This document shows positions 47,033-56,784 of a stretch of DNA of 64,000 nt, piece by piece. Location of the stretch: NCBI RefSeq assembly GCF_018145875.1, contig NZ_JAGSSV010000001.1:124001-188000 (forward strand), written 5' to 3'. Both the position numbers and the translations under genes were made by a program. Source of the DNA: Marinomonas vulgaris. Lineage in GTDB: Bacteria; Pseudomonadota; Gammaproteobacteria; Pseudomonadales; Marinomonadaceae. Each line of letters begins with the position of its first letter. The first letter of the stretch is position 1. Under the pieces are notes generated by a model that had not been told where the DNA came from, did no database searches, and was given only the letters and a program-made list of their open reading frames with translations.

Positions 47033-49012
47033 CTACCTCATAATCCCTAACAGTGTCTCGAAGGTGGTGCGCGCTGCCGTCACAACCTGAGCCGATGCCG
47101 AATATGATTGCTGATATTTTAAGAGGTTCACCGCTTCTTCATCCAAACTCACCGCTGATAAGCGATCCCGTCGATTAGCACTGTCGTTCATGATTACTTC
47201 ACTAGACGCCGCATGACCCGCTATTTCTGCGGTTTTCGTTCCCACATTGGCAATAAGCCCCGCGAACGATTTGGTCAAGCTGTCTTTCCCTTCGACTAAA
47301 GGCGCACTTTGTAAATTCATCAACGCCAAGCCATTAAAGTTATCAGAAGGGCCAACTAATTCGGTACTCATGGAAAACTCATCGCCTATTTGAGGATTTG
47401 ATGACAAAGAAACATCAAACCCTGCTTTATCCGCCAGACCCGCTTGCTCCAATAAATTACTGTATTCAAGTGCGTTATTGACCGTTGCGATATCAGATCC
47501 TGCTACATCACGCACTACATAAGAATTAGGCGATGTAAAATAGATGCTGTGTGGCGCGTTCGGGTATAAGGAGCCGTCTGATGAAAACGCCGACGCATCC
47601 GCTCGCGTATTGTTCACTGACGACAAACTTATTTTTGCTTCTGACAAATTATCCGAATGAGTCGACACACCAACAGGTGCGCTCAACGCTAAGTCATCAC
47701 CGTTTTTTGCTCGCATACTCAAATTCGCTGCCGCACCTTCGGTAGGAGTGAAGCGAAAAACATCATCAACAGTAATGGTATTTAGTGCGGAGACTTTAAT
47801 ATCAAGACCCAATTCATCGAGTTTGACATAACCGTCTTTATCCGCCGTCATATTAACAGGATCGTAGAGAATCTCTGGACCAGTCGAGCGACCGTTTATA
47901 TCAAATCGTTTAATGGTAAAACGATTTTCATCGGTTTTGGACAGCTCATAAGTGTCTTTGGTTACTTTGGCAGACTCACCGGCAGAAACACGAACCGATA
48001 TATCCGCTAACTTTTTTTGGCTTTCCGCTTTTGTGTGAATGGCGATCTCGCCAAGTGACAGTAGATCTTTACCAAATTGGCCGTTTGCATCTAGACCTTT
48101 GGCATTTTGTGTGTTCATCGCATCGGTGATAGAAATCGCATGCTGACCAAGAGTACGATCAGCATACACACTAAATTCGGCATGATAATCTAGCAGGCCA
48201 CCCACACTACCGCCAAGATCGTCGGTTTTTACAACCACATCATGATCACCAAAGTTGACCGCCAACTGAATACTTTTCGGATCCATGGCGTTTTCTACCA
48301 CCTTAAGCTCTGGAGCACTTTGATCCATTACAAGAGGCTGACCATTCGCCAAAGACACTGTCATCAAGCCTTTATCGTCAAACTGAGTACGAGCAGTAAC
48401 AAACTCAGAAAGTTCTTTCGCCAGCTGCTCTTGCTGGTCGCGTAGTTCATTTGCCGGCGAAATAGATTGCCCTTCTTCTCGCATGATCTTCTTGTTTAAA
48501 TCCGAAATTTTACTAGTAATAGCGTTAATTTCTGTCAAAGAAGAAGACAACTGCTCGCCAACTAAATCTTCTTGACGCGTCACCAAGTTCGATAAGGTTT
48601 TGTATTGACCCACTAAATTACTCAGACTGGCGTGGGCAAGTTGCCGCAAAGACGAAGAAGTGGGGTCATCGTTTGCCGCTTGCAGGGCATTAAAGGTTTT
48701 ATCTAAATATCCAGTCAAAGCAACACTGTCTTCGGATAGCAAACTATCTGACGCTGTCATCATCGAATGAAAGGTGTCGTAATAGGAAAATTCTGAAGTA
48801 TCTGATCTGATTTGCGCACTGACAAAATTATCCACAAGGCGAGCAGTATCACGAACAAGAACACCTGAGGCACCAGGGGAACTGACTGTATCGGTTCTTT
48901 GACGGCTGTAACCCTCAGTATCCACATTGGCGGTATTCTGACCTGTCGTATTAATACGAGCATTACTGGACTGCAATCCAGATAAACCAATTGAATATAA
49001 ATTTGAGCCCAT
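47033..49012 (-). CDS. flgK: Flagellar hook-associated protein FlgK
   Basis: A 659-residue FlgK. The N-terminus LYSIGLSGLQSSNARINTTGQNTANVDTEGYSRQ and the C-terminal VSLDEEAVNLLKYQQSYSASAQVVTAA are the rod/hook family signatures (flg_bb_rod and Flg_bbr_C). First hook-filament junction protein. A sigma-28 promoter lies 71 bp upstream, so flgK-flgL and the HD-GYP-like gene are probably a late-class unit. Confidence 0.96.
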   Translation of the reverse strand: MGSNLYSIGLSGLQSSNARINTTGQNTANVDTEGYSRQRTDTVSSPGASGVLVRDTARLVDNFVSAQIRSDTSEFSYYDTFHSMMTASDSLLSEDSVALTGYLDKTFNALQAANDDPTSSSLRQLAHASLSNLVGQYKTLSNLVTRQEDLVGEQLSSSLTEINAITSKISDLNKKIMREEGQSISPANELRDQQEQLAKELSEFVTARTQFDDKGLMTVSLANGQPLVMDQSAPELKVVENAMDPKSIQLAVNFGDHDVVVKTDDLGGSVGGLLDYHAEFSVYADRTLGQHAISITDAMNTQNAKGLDANGQFGKDLLSLGEIAIHTKAESQKKLADISVRVSAGESAKVTKDTYELSKTDENRFTIKRFDINGRSTGPEILYDPVNMTADKDGYVKLDELGLDIKVSALNTITVDDVFRFTPTEGAAANLSMRAKNGDDLALSAPVGVSTHSDNLSEAKISLSSVNNTRADASAFSSDGSLYPNAPHSIYFTSPNSYVVRDVAGSDIATVNNALEYSNLLEQAGLADKAGFDVSLSSNPQIGDEFSMSTELVGPSDNFNGLALMNLQSAPLVEGKDSLTKSFAGLIANVGTKTAEIAGHAASSEVIMNDSANRRDRLSAVSLDEEAVNLLKYQQSYSASAQVVTAARTTFETLLGIMR

Positions 49013-49082
49013 TGCTCATTCCCCTACACCATGTGTCTAAAAATACGCCAGTGCCAATAATAAATGATCGACTTAATAGGTG

Positions 49083-49109
49083 TTATCGACCCTCAACACA
49101 AAAACTTTA
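49083..49109 (-). promoter_or_regulatory. Sigma-28 (FliA) promoter for flgKL
   Basis: On the minus strand TAAA, 15 bases, then GTCGATAA: the same form as the flagellin B promoter. It sits in the gap between flgJ and flgK. Confidence 0.8.
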
Positions 49110-49124
49110 CTCACCGTTTAGCGC

Positions 49125-50105
49125 TTACAGCTTGTTGAGCCAAGGCCCAGACACAATGCTGTCAATTTTCTCAGCGTAATTTGGGTCAGTAGCATAACCG
49201 CCTTTTTGCAATGAAGAAGTAAACACCGAAGCATCTTTGCCAGAGCGAAGCGCTTCTTGATAACGATCACTGGTTGATAAGAAATCGGCGTAATCTTCAA
49301 AGCTCTGGGCAAAAGAATCGTAAGCACGGAACGCGGCTTTTTCACGCTTGGCGACTCCATCTCGAAATTCCAGAGTATTCACCACAGCGCGGTCACCTTG
49401 CCAACGGTGATCGGCCTTAATGCCAAACAGATTAAAACTTGCCGTGCCGTCTTCCTTGGCAATTGGGTACTTCCCCCAGCCGGTTTCTAATGCCGCTTGG
49501 GCCAATACGGCTTTAGGGCTTACGCCCAACTTTTCGGCTACCCGCTCAGCGTGTGGCCAAAGGTGCTCAACAAACTCATCTGGCCCATCAAACACCACCG
49601 ACAAGGCCGATGGTGTGGTCGCTTGTGCCCTCGCTGCATTATCTACCGGAGTAGCGCTTTTTTGCATAGATTCAACCAATTCGGTCGACGCTCGGTGCGC
49701 TAAGGCTTGGATTCGTACCAAATCTTGTTTGGCCACCTGATTGAGAAAATCCGTATCGCCTCGCTCTTTCGCACCGGCGGAACTGATGTGATTTTGTTGC
49801 TGAGCTTGATATTGTCGAATAAGCGCGTCAGATAACCCAATCCCACCCGATTTCGCCATACTTTGGGCCATCTGGGAGTCCATCATTTCTTGATACTGTT
49901 TGGTTTGCGCACTGGAAAACAAACCACCGCCAATAGCGTCGTTGGTACTGCGCATATTCTTCAACAGCATATTAATAAAAATAGACTCAAACTGTTGCGC
50001 TACATCTTTTATGGCCGAATCTGGATCTTGTTGTGCCTTGGTCTTCAGATCCGTTAACGTCGAAAAATCGGCAAAAAAGTCTTGTTTTGAAGGAATAGAG
50101 TTCAT
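49125..50105 (-). CDS. flgJ: Flagellar rod-assembly muramidase FlgJ
   Basis: A 326-residue two-domain FlgJ. The N-terminal rod-capping domain has DVAQQFESIFINMLLKNMR and MMDSQMAQSMAKSGGIGLSDALIRQ. The C-terminal glucosaminidase domain starts near residue 180 (PKAVLAQAALETGWGK with the catalytic glutamate, then NLFGIKADHRW and YDSFAQSFEDYADFL). It is exported to the periplasm to open peptidoglycan for the rod. It is 21 bp downstream of flgI. Confidence 0.95.
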   Translation of the reverse strand: MNSIPSKQDFFADFSTLTDLKTKAQQDPDSAIKDVAQQFESIFINMLLKNMRSTNDAIGGGLFSSAQTKQYQEMMDSQMAQSMAKSGGIGLSDALIRQYQAQQQNHISSAGAKERGDTDFLNQVAKQDLVRIQALAHRASTELVESMQKSATPVDNAARAQATTPSALSVVFDGPDEFVEHLWPHAERVAEKLGVSPKAVLAQAALETGWGKYPIAKEDGTASFNLFGIKADHRWQGDRAVVNTLEFRDGVAKREKAAFRAYDSFAQSFEDYADFLSTSDRYQEALRSGKDASVFTSSLQKGGYATDPNYAEKIDSIVSGPWLNKL

Positions 50106-50126
50106 TGTTAACCTTGTTTTAGCGAA

Positions 50127-51215
50127 TCATATCACCACTAAATCTGCGTTAATGGCGCCCGCTTGTTTTAACCCTTCTAGAATCGCCATCACATCCCCAG
50201 GTGCTGCGCCGACTTGATTCACCGCTCGCACTATGTCATTCAACGAAGCACCTGGATCAAACACAAACATGCGTCCGCTGTCGGGAGTAAATTCAGCTCC
50301 TTGACGTGGCGATATAATGGTTTCACCGCCTGTCACTGTACCATCTTGTCCAACAACGGGTGGGACTTCTTTAATCGTTACCGTTAAGCTGCCATGGGTA
50401 ATGGCGGCTGGAGACACTTTAACATGCTGACCGATAATAATAGTGCCAGTTCGAGAGTTCACCACGATACGCGCACGTTCTTCGGCGACTTCTACTTCTA
50501 AATTTTCGAGAATAGATAAGTAGGTAACACGCTGACTTGGATCACGTGGTGCCGAGACACGAATGGAAGTGGCATCCAATGTGGTGGCAACACCCGGCCC
50601 CAACAAATTATTAATGGTATCCGATACCTGTTTAGCCGTCGTGAAATCAGGGCGATTAAGGTTAAACGTCAGCGTGTCTCCGGTATTAAAACTGCTCGGC
50701 ACGATTCGCTCTACGCTAGCACCATTAGGAATACGCCCTACCGTTGGCACATTGACCGAGTTGCGCGAGCCATCGGTGCCATTTGCACCAAGACCACCAA
50801 CCACAAGATTCCCTTGCGCAATAGCATACACAGCCCCGTCTGCCCCTTTTAGCGTGGACAACAACAAGGTACCACCACGCAAGGCACTGGCATTACCAAT
50901 CGACGATGCCGTCACATCAATTTTTTGGCCGGGTTTAGAAAATGCTGGCAAAGTGGCCGTTAAAGACACCGCGGCGACGTTCTGGGAAGACGCCGTCACG
51001 CCATCTGGCAAGGTCACACCAAAACGCGACAACATGCTCGCAAAGCTCTGATTAGTAAAAGGCGTACTGTCCCCAGTACCATTCAAACCGATGACCAAAC
51101 CATAACCAAACAATTGGTTCTCTCTAACGCCTTGCACACTGGCAATGTCTTTTAAGCGCTCTGCTTGCGCGGCAAAAGAAAGAAGGAACAACACCATCAG
51201 CGTTATGTATTTCAT
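50127..51215 (-). CDS. flgI: Flagellar P-ring protein FlgI
   Basis: A 362-residue FlgI with a signal peptide ([18 protein letters not shown]). [31 protein letters not shown] and the C-terminal [27 protein letters not shown] are family signatures. It forms the ring around the rod in the peptidoglycan layer. Confidence 0.97.
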   Translation of the reverse strand: MKYITLMVLFLLSFAAQAERLKDIASVQGVRENQLFGYGLVIGLNGTGDSTPFTNQSFASMLSRFGVTLPDGVTASSQNVAAVSLTATLPAFSKPGQKIDVTASSIGNASALRGGTLLLSTLKGADGAVYAIAQGNLVVGGLGANGTDGSRNSVNVPTVGRIPNGASVERIVPSSFNTGDTLTFNLNRPDFTTAKQVSDTINNLLGPGVATTLDATSIRVSAPRDPSQRVTYLSILENLEVEVAEERARIVVNSRTGTIIIGQHVKVSPAAITHGSLTVTIKEVPPVVGQDGTVTGGETIISPRQGAEFTPDSGRMFVFDPGASLNDIVRAVNQVGAAPGDVMAILEGLKQAGAINADLVVI

Positions 51216-51257
51216 TAGGTCACCTGTCGAGCGCTAAACACTCATTAAATCGTTAAA

Positions 51258-52118
51258 TTAGTAAGGCATATTACCGGAATTCAGCAAACGACTCACCCAA
51301 CCCTGCTCACTGCCGGCGGCCACTTCGCCTGTACCTGAATAGGTAATACGAGCGTCTGCCACACGTTCTGAGTCAACTGTATTGTCCGGTGAAATATCTT
51401 GTTTTCGCACCACACCTGAGAAACGAATGTATTCATCGCCTTGATTGAGGCGAAGCCATTTTTCACCACGAACCGCCAGTTGTCCGTTGGGGTAAACGCG
51501 CAAGACCGTTACCGAAATGGTGCCTGTCAAACTGTTGTTTTGGTTTGCCGAAGCATTACCTGAAAAATCGGTACCTTGTTGTGGCAAGATCGTATCCACC
51601 AGCAATTCTTGTCCCAACACCGTTGGGTTTTCAAGGGTCGCCGACGAAGACTTAGACACAGTTGCCGCATTTGCCTTAGTTGACGCCGTGGTTTCATTTA
51701 AGTTTATGGTTAAAATATCCCCCACTCGGCTGGCTTTTTGGTCACCAAAAAACACATCGCCCATGTTAGCTTGGTAGATCCCCCCTGTTGGGGCTTGAGA
51801 AGCATTCATACCATTTGGGTAAACCGGCGCATAGTAGGGATCATCTGATTGAATCGAAGAGCGCACGTCTGGGCCATTTAATGGATCATTCGGATCCGGC
51901 ACAAAGCCTTTACGCACTACTTCTTCTGGCGCTACTTCTTCCTCTTCTTCTGGGGCTTCCTCTTCCTCTGTTAATGCGTCAGCCACTGCATCAACCGCCG
52001 CACCTGCTGCGCCTGCCGCCGCGGCATTTGCCACCGCCTGCTCATTCACATCCCAAGAAAGGCAACCTGATAGGCTGACACTCAATAACATTAATAACGC
52101 AATTTTTATTTTCATCAT
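51258..52118 (-). CDS. flgH: Flagellar L-ring lipoprotein FlgH with Ala/Glu-rich insertion
   Basis: A 286-residue FlgH, about 50 residues longer than usual. It has a lipoprotein signal with lipobox LSGC near residue 19. Immediately after comes an alanine-rich segment (AVANAAAAGAAGAAVDAVADA) and a glutamate run (LTEEEEAPEEEEEVAPEE). The FlgH core follows (GDILTINLNETTASTKANA, VRGEKWLRLNQGDEYIRFSG, VADARITYSGTGEV). It anchors the L-ring in the outer membrane. The insertion lies between the lipid anchor and the ring domain. Confidence 0.94.
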   Translation of the reverse strand: MMKIKIALLMLLSVSLSGCLSWDVNEQAVANAAAAGAAGAAVDAVADALTEEEEAPEEEEEVAPEEVVRKGFVPDPNDPLNGPDVRSSIQSDDPYYAPVYPNGMNASQAPTGGIYQANMGDVFFGDQKASRVGDILTINLNETTASTKANAATVSKSSSATLENPTVLGQELLVDTILPQQGTDFSGNASANQNNSLTGTISVTVLRVYPNGQLAVRGEKWLRLNQGDEYIRFSGVVRKQDISPDNTVDSERVADARITYSGTGEVAAGSEQGWVSRLLNSGNMPY

Positions 52119-52132
52119 TATTCACACGCTAT

Positions 52133-52918
52133 TTATAGCTGCTGAATCGCGAAACTCATCATACCATCGGCTGAAGAGATCACTTTAGAGTTCATTTCAT
52201 AAGCTCTTTGGGTGGTAATCATGTTGACCAATTCTTCAATCGAATTCACGTTAGAGGCTTCCAACATGCCCTGAGCAATACGTCCTAGGGAATCCGTACC
52301 GGGTACGCCCACAACTGGTGGCCCACTGGCATTGGTCTCTGTATATAAATTCTGCCCAGCGGCATTCAACCCTGTCGGATTAATAAAACCCGCTATATTA
52401 ATCGCTCCAACTTGCTGCGCATCAGCGTCCGCTGTTTTTCGTACCGACACCAGACCATCTTCCGATATCATAATCTCAACTGAATCAGGGTCAATTTGAA
52501 TACCAGGCTCAACAACCAAGCCACCCGATGTAACAATTTGACCTTGGCTATTCAGCTGTAAACTGCCATCACGCGTGTAAGCAATGCTGCCGTCTGGCTG
52601 CAGTACCTGCAAAAAACCCTTACCTTGAATCGCAATGTCCAACTGACGGTCTGTCATGTTGTAATCGCCGTTGGAGAAATCTTTTTGCGTCGCTCCGACT
52701 TTAACACCTGTGCCAAGCTGTAAACCGGAAGGCAATTCAGCATTTTGTGCACTCAAGCCGCCAGGCGCTCTGACCGCTTTGTACATAAGATCTTCAAACA
52801 CCGCTCGATCTTTTTTGAAGGCGGTAGTGGAAACGTTTGCCAAGTTGTTGGCCACGACATTAAGCTGCTTGTCCATCGCGCTTAAACCCGTTTTGCTGAC
52901 CCATAATGCTGAATTCAT
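52133..52918 (-). CDS. flgG: Flagellar distal rod protein FlgG
   Basis: A 261-residue FlgG of standard length. ALWVSKTGLSAMDKQLNVVANNLANVSTTAFKKDRAVFEDL at the start and VNSIEELVNMITTQRAYEMNSKVIS at the end are diagnostic of the distal rod protein. It starts 46 bp after flgF and is followed by flgH after 14 bp. Confidence 0.97.
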   Translation of the reverse strand: MNSALWVSKTGLSAMDKQLNVVANNLANVSTTAFKKDRAVFEDLMYKAVRAPGGLSAQNAELPSGLQLGTGVKVGATQKDFSNGDYNMTDRQLDIAIQGKGFLQVLQPDGSIAYTRDGSLQLNSQGQIVTSGGLVVEPGIQIDPDSVEIMISEDGLVSVRKTADADAQQVGAINIAGFINPTGLNAAGQNLYTETNASGPPVVGVPGTDSLGRIAQGMLEASNVNSIEELVNMITTQRAYEMNSKVISSADGMMSFAIQQL

Positions 52919-52964
52919 AAAAGCCTCTTTTTAATTCGGTTGTTCGTTGTCTATGGTTCTATGT

Positions 52965-53708
52965 TTACGATGTGCGCTGTAAGATGCGCGCTGATGAATC
53001 GGCATTATTGCGAATGGAATCCATCATCTTCACATTCATTTCAAAGCGTCGCGCTAAGTTCATCACATGGGTCATTTCTTCCACTGCATTAACGTTGCTG
53101 CCTTCTAAGAAGCCGCTGGCAACTTTAACATTAGGGTCGGGCGCGAAAATTTCACCATCGCGGGAATGTATCAAGCCATCTTCTTCTTTGCGTAGATTCT
53201 CTTTATCTGGGTTCACTAATTTGATTTGATTTAGAACCGCCACTTCATTGCCCGCTCCGCCTTCAGGCACAATGGAAATCGAGCCATCTGCGGTAATGGT
53301 GATGCTGTCGGAAGGCGGAAGAAAAATAGGGCCGCCCATACCGGCCACCGGCAAACCGCGTCCTGTTACCAGCTGACCTGCGGCATTAATTTGAAAATCG
53401 CCGGCACGAGTATAAGCTTCTTCACCACGTTCATCGTACACGGCGATAAAACCTTCACCTGCAACGGCTACATCTAAATTTCGACCGGTTTGTATCATGT
53501 CGCCTTGGGTATAACGTGTGGCGGGATTTTCTGTCATCGCGTACACGCGACTCGGATGATAATCGCCATAAACCGGCATAGCGCGAGCTTGTTCAAAATC
53601 GGAACGAAAGCCTGTAGTGCTAACATTTGCCAAGTTGTTCGCGTGTATTGTTTGAGCATTCATGGTTTGCACGCCACCACTCATTGCTAAATATAAAGCC
53701 TTATCCAC
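52965..53708 (-). CDS. flgF: Flagellar proximal rod protein FlgF
   Basis: A FlgF of about 247 residues. DKALYLAMSGGVQTMNAQTIHANNLANVSTTGFRSDFEQARAM and the C-terminal NVNAVEEMTHVMNLARRFEMNVKMM are the family signatures. The GTG at 53708 is chosen as start because GGAGG lies six bases upstream; an ATG two codons earlier touches the ribosome site directly and is therefore unlikely. First gene after the flgE terminator. Confidence 0.92.
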   Translation of the reverse strand: MDKALYLAMSGGVQTMNAQTIHANNLANVSTTGFRSDFEQARAMPVYGDYHPSRVYAMTENPATRYTQGDMIQTGRNLDVAVAGEGFIAVYDERGEEAYTRAGDFQINAAGQLVTGRGLPVAGMGGPIFLPPSDSITITADGSISIVPEGGAGNEVAVLNQIKLVNPDKENLRKEEDGLIHSRDGEIFAPDPNVKVASGFLEGSNVNAVEEMTHVMNLARRFEMNVKMMDSIRNNADSSARILQRTS

Positions 53709-53748
53709 GATCATCCTCCCAACAGATAAACCATCACAAAATACATGT

Positions 53749-53778
53749 AATAACTCGTACACTTTTTAACGAGTTATT
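53749..53778. repeat. Inverted repeat in the flgF 5' region
   Basis: A perfect 10-bp stem, AATAACTCGT with ACGAGTTATT, around a 10-base loop. It lies 40 bp upstream of the flgF start, between it and the likely promoter, and would fold in the mRNA leader. There is no T run, so it does not look like a terminator. Confidence 0.65.
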
Positions 53779-53798
53779 TTATTGTTGTTTAGTTACTA

Positions 53799-53813
53799 TC
53801 AAGAAACGTACCA
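53799..53813 (-). promoter_or_regulatory. Possible sigma-54 promoter for flgF
   Basis: On the minus strand TGGTAC-GTTTC-TTGA resembles TGGCAC-N5-TTGC but has one change in each element, including the -12 C. A promoter is expected here because a strong terminator separates flgE from flgF. Confidence 0.35.
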
Positions 53814-53837
53814 ACTTCGAAAAGCCCTCAAAAAGAC

Positions 53838-53870
53838 AAAAAAAAGCCGAAGCAGCAAAGGGCTTCGGCT
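53838..53870 (-). terminator. Terminator after flgE
   Basis: On the minus strand AGCCGAAGC pairs perfectly with GCTTCGGCT around an 8-base loop, followed by eight T. It lies just downstream of the flgE stop and ends the flgBCDE unit. Confidence 0.93.
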
Positions 53871-53896
53871 TATCAACTTCTCTCTCCAGAAAAATC

Positions 53897-55600
53897 TTAA
53901 CGCAGATTTATAATCGTCTGAGTAACGGTATTTTCCGTCTCTAGCGTCTTACTGTTGGCTTGATAATTACGCTGCGCCTCAATCAGGGCAACCAATTCAG
54001 AGGTTAAGTCCACATTGGACTCCTCTAACGCTCCCCCTGCAATTTTACCCAAGGTACCTGAATTAGGACGACCAATATCCGCAGGACCAGAAGTTTTACT
54101 GGCCAACCAGGCAGTATGACCATTCGGCACCAGACCGTCAGTGCTATCAAAAGTGGCTAAGGCTAACTGGCCAAGTGTTGCCGTTTGTTGGTTGGTATAG
54201 TTTGCCACTAGTAAACCATCACTATCAAAAGACACACCTTGTAACTCGCCCGCAGAAAAGCCATTTTGCTCAAAGGAATCGGTATTATCAATCGCGTATT
54301 GGGTTGAGCCTGCAAGATCTAAAGGGGAAATTCTCCCTCTATTGGTTGGATCAAGCCCTCTTACCTCAAGGTTGATTGGTTGTTCTTCACCCAGCGGCGG
54401 AATACCACGGTAAGTTCCCATCAAATTACCTGCTGAATCAAATGTTACAGAAGTGTTACGCTCAAGATAACGTACCTCCTCTCCGTTCATTGGATCTATA
54501 AACGTTTCTTCACCGTCCATGGTCACACGCATTTCGTAAGTGTTATTTTCACCTTGCTTGATAAAGTAATACCCCAAAGTGTGAGATTCACCCAAAGAAT
54601 CGTATATGGTTCTGGTATTACCGTAAGAATAAGAATCAGGATTCAATGGGCTAAAGGCATCACGTGCCGAAATCCGAGAATCACGAACATCTTCGGATGC
54701 AAGAGTCGATGTGATCGCAGCGCCACCTAACGTTCCAGTAACTGATAGCGGCGTTGCTAAACTTGTTCCCGTAGAAATATCAACGGCATTGGGCTCAGTC
54801 GCTCCCATGTACAGAAGCTGATAAGGCTCTTCTTCAATACCATCACCGTTGTAATCCTGCCCACCCTCAGCGGAGTTATAGGTGGCGTAAGTGTCCCCTA
54901 AGAATTTTGCGCCAGTGTCGTCAGTCACATTACCGTCTACTGTCGCGTGGACCTTGTAAGTGTTTGGCAAATCACTTTTAGCGTAATAATAAGTCACTAT
55001 GTGTGAGCCGCCATTGGCGTCTTGTATACCTTGAGTTTGGGTAAAATTATAGGTGTCAGGATCGGCTGGATCAAAATCCATTCGCATCACCGGCGGCACA
55101 TCTTCAGTTTTAGAGTCTAAGTTCACGGTCAAACTCATGTCCGATGTGGCTTCAGGAGGGATTCGTTCAGTTGGAATTTTTAGATCCTCTAGATTTCCGC
55201 CCACAACGCCGTCTACGGCATTAAAACCTTGGACATTATTGCCTGAATTGGTCACTAAGAAGCCGTCTTCATCTAACTTGAAATTACCCGCTCGTGTGTA
55301 GGAATTCGTCACACCAGCATCAACAACAAAGAAACCGCCGCCATCAATGGCCAAATCTAGGTTGCTGTCTGTATAAGACAAGGTACCTGATGAAAACTGT
55401 TGTGATACGCCACTGACACTCACACCCGAGCCGATGCTGTTGCCGCTGCCGGCTCCCAATACACTCGTATTGTAAAGGTCATCGAATTCAATACGCGACT
55501 TTTTAAAGCCGGTGGTATCGGAGTTAGCAATGTTATTACCTGTCACACTTAAATAATCAGCCGACGCTTTAATGCCAGACAGCGCTGTATTGAATCCCAT
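53897..55600 (-). CDS. flgE: Flagellar hook protein FlgE
   Basis: A 567-residue FlgE, at the long end for the family. N-terminal FNTALSGIKASADYLSVTGNNIANSDTTGFKKSRIEFDDLY and C-terminal NVDLTSELVALIEAQRNYQANSKTLETENTVTQTIINLR are the rod/hook signatures. The long middle has two related segments (TYNFTQTQGIQDANGGSHIVTYYYAK and SYSYGNTRTIYDSLGESHTLGYYFIK), the usual FlgE D1/D2 repeat. Last gene of the flgBCDE unit. Confidence 0.96.
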   Translation of the reverse strand: MGFNTALSGIKASADYLSVTGNNIANSDTTGFKKSRIEFDDLYNTSVLGAGSGNSIGSGVSVSGVSQQFSSGTLSYTDSNLDLAIDGGGFFVVDAGVTNSYTRAGNFKLDEDGFLVTNSGNNVQGFNAVDGVVGGNLEDLKIPTERIPPEATSDMSLTVNLDSKTEDVPPVMRMDFDPADPDTYNFTQTQGIQDANGGSHIVTYYYAKSDLPNTYKVHATVDGNVTDDTGAKFLGDTYATYNSAEGGQDYNGDGIEEEPYQLLYMGATEPNAVDISTGTSLATPLSVTGTLGGAAITSTLASEDVRDSRISARDAFSPLNPDSYSYGNTRTIYDSLGESHTLGYYFIKQGENNTYEMRVTMDGEETFIDPMNGEEVRYLERNTSVTFDSAGNLMGTYRGIPPLGEEQPINLEVRGLDPTNRGRISPLDLAGSTQYAIDNTDSFEQNGFSAGELQGVSFDSDGLLVANYTNQQTATLGQLALATFDSTDGLVPNGHTAWLASKTSGPADIGRPNSGTLGKIAGGALEESNVDLTSELVALIEAQRNYQANSKTLETENTVTQTIINLR

Positions 55601-55613
55601 AATTTTTCCCCAA

Positions 55614-56318
55614 CTACCCTAATATTTCTAATTCGTTTGTCAGTTTGATCTTGCCGTGATTTTCCACGTTCAACACGGTACCGTTTTCACCATTAATAGT
55701 GACGCCTTGTATGCGTGTCGGTATGCGCGTACTTAATGCAGAAGTTTCACCTTTATCATTAATAAAGGAGGCGGCAAAACGATATTCGCCAGCCGGCAAA
55801 GCCTTTCCTTCGTCATCTAGTGTGTCCCACTTGTATTCGTCGCTACCTAACTCAGCAGTACGCACCAGACGGTTATTTTCATCGTAAATTTTCAAGGTCG
55901 CCGACTTAGACGTTTCTGGAATAAGCGTGCGTATTTGCACCTCGTCAACTCCTTCGGCCACCTTGGTTTTATTACCTTCCATTAATATGGACTTGCCAAC
56001 CAAAGTCGAAGCACTTAACGCTTGGTTAGAGGTCAACGAAGTCGCCATATTTTCTAGCTGATCCGAAATACTAGTCAGTCTTTCCAATGAGCTAAATTGC
56101 GACATTTGCGCCACCATGTCGTTGGTATCTTGCGGCGCCGTCGGATCTTGACCTTTTAGCTGCTCTATATACAGCTTCAAAAAGACATTCTGATCCGCTA
56201 AAGCGGCATTACTTTCTTCCACATCTGGCTTTTCAATGCCGGCTTTGGACTTCGCCGCATCAGTACCATATTGGGAAATCAGCCCACCAAGACCTTTAGT
56301 GTCCGATATATTTGCCAT
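55614..56318 (-). CDS. flgD: Flagellar hook-cap protein FlgD
   Basis: A 234-residue FlgD. The N-terminal part DQNVFLKLYIEQLKGQDPTAPQDTNDMVAQMSQFSSLERL is the conserved export and cap region, followed by the FLN/TUDOR-like domain (LKIYDENNRLVRTAELG, GEYRFAASFINDKG). It caps the growing hook. It is between flgC (10-bp gap) and flgE (13-bp gap). Confidence 0.95.
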   Translation of the reverse strand: MANISDTKGLGGLISQYGTDAAKSKAGIEKPDVEESNAALADQNVFLKLYIEQLKGQDPTAPQDTNDMVAQMSQFSSLERLTSISDQLENMATSLTSNQALSASTLVGKSILMEGNKTKVAEGVDEVQIRTLIPETSKSATLKIYDENNRLVRTAELGSDEYKWDTLDDEGKALPAGEYRFAASFINDKGETSALSTRIPTRIQGVTINGENGTVLNVENHGKIKLTNELEILG

Positions 56319-56328
56319 GTATTAGCTC

Positions 56329-56784
56329 CTATGACTGCCCAAGCGTGAGCATTTTCTGCATCATACTTTTAGCGGAGTTCATAATTTCTACGTTTGTCTG
56401 AAACGATCGAGAAGCGGACATCATATCGGCCATTTCTTCCATCGGATTGACATTGGGGTAAAAAACATACCCGTCATCATTTGCCATGGGGTGATCAGGT
56501 TCATACCTTGGTTGCAAGGGCGCATCAGATTCGACAATACCATCCACTTTCACACCAACACCTGCGCCACTGTTATCTGGACTAACATTATTCCAACCAT
56601 ATTCACCCATGCTATCGTTCATCATTTGGGAAAACACCGGCTTACGTGCACGGTAGGTTTGATCAACTGAACTGGCGGCACTGTCTACGTTGGCCATATT
56701 GCTTGCAATGGTGTTCAAGCGCACAGTTTGCGCACTCATTGCCGATCCAGAGATGGTAAATATGTTACTTAAAGACATAATCAT
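56329..56784 (-). CDS. flgC: Flagellar proximal rod protein FlgC
   Basis: A 151-residue FlgC. SLSNIFTISGSAMSAQTVRLNTIASNMANVDSA, the YRARKPVF segment and the C-terminal NVNPMEEMADMMSASRSFQTNVEIMNSAKSMM are diagnostic. Its ATG overlaps the flgB stop by one base; an in-frame second ATG two codons later may also serve. Confidence 0.96.
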   Translation of the reverse strand: MIMSLSNIFTISGSAMSAQTVRLNTIASNMANVDSAASSVDQTYRARKPVFSQMMNDSMGEYGWNNVSPDNSGAGVGVKVDGIVESDAPLQPRYEPDHPMANDDGYVFYPNVNPMEEMADMMSASRSFQTNVEIMNSAKSMMQKMLTLGQS

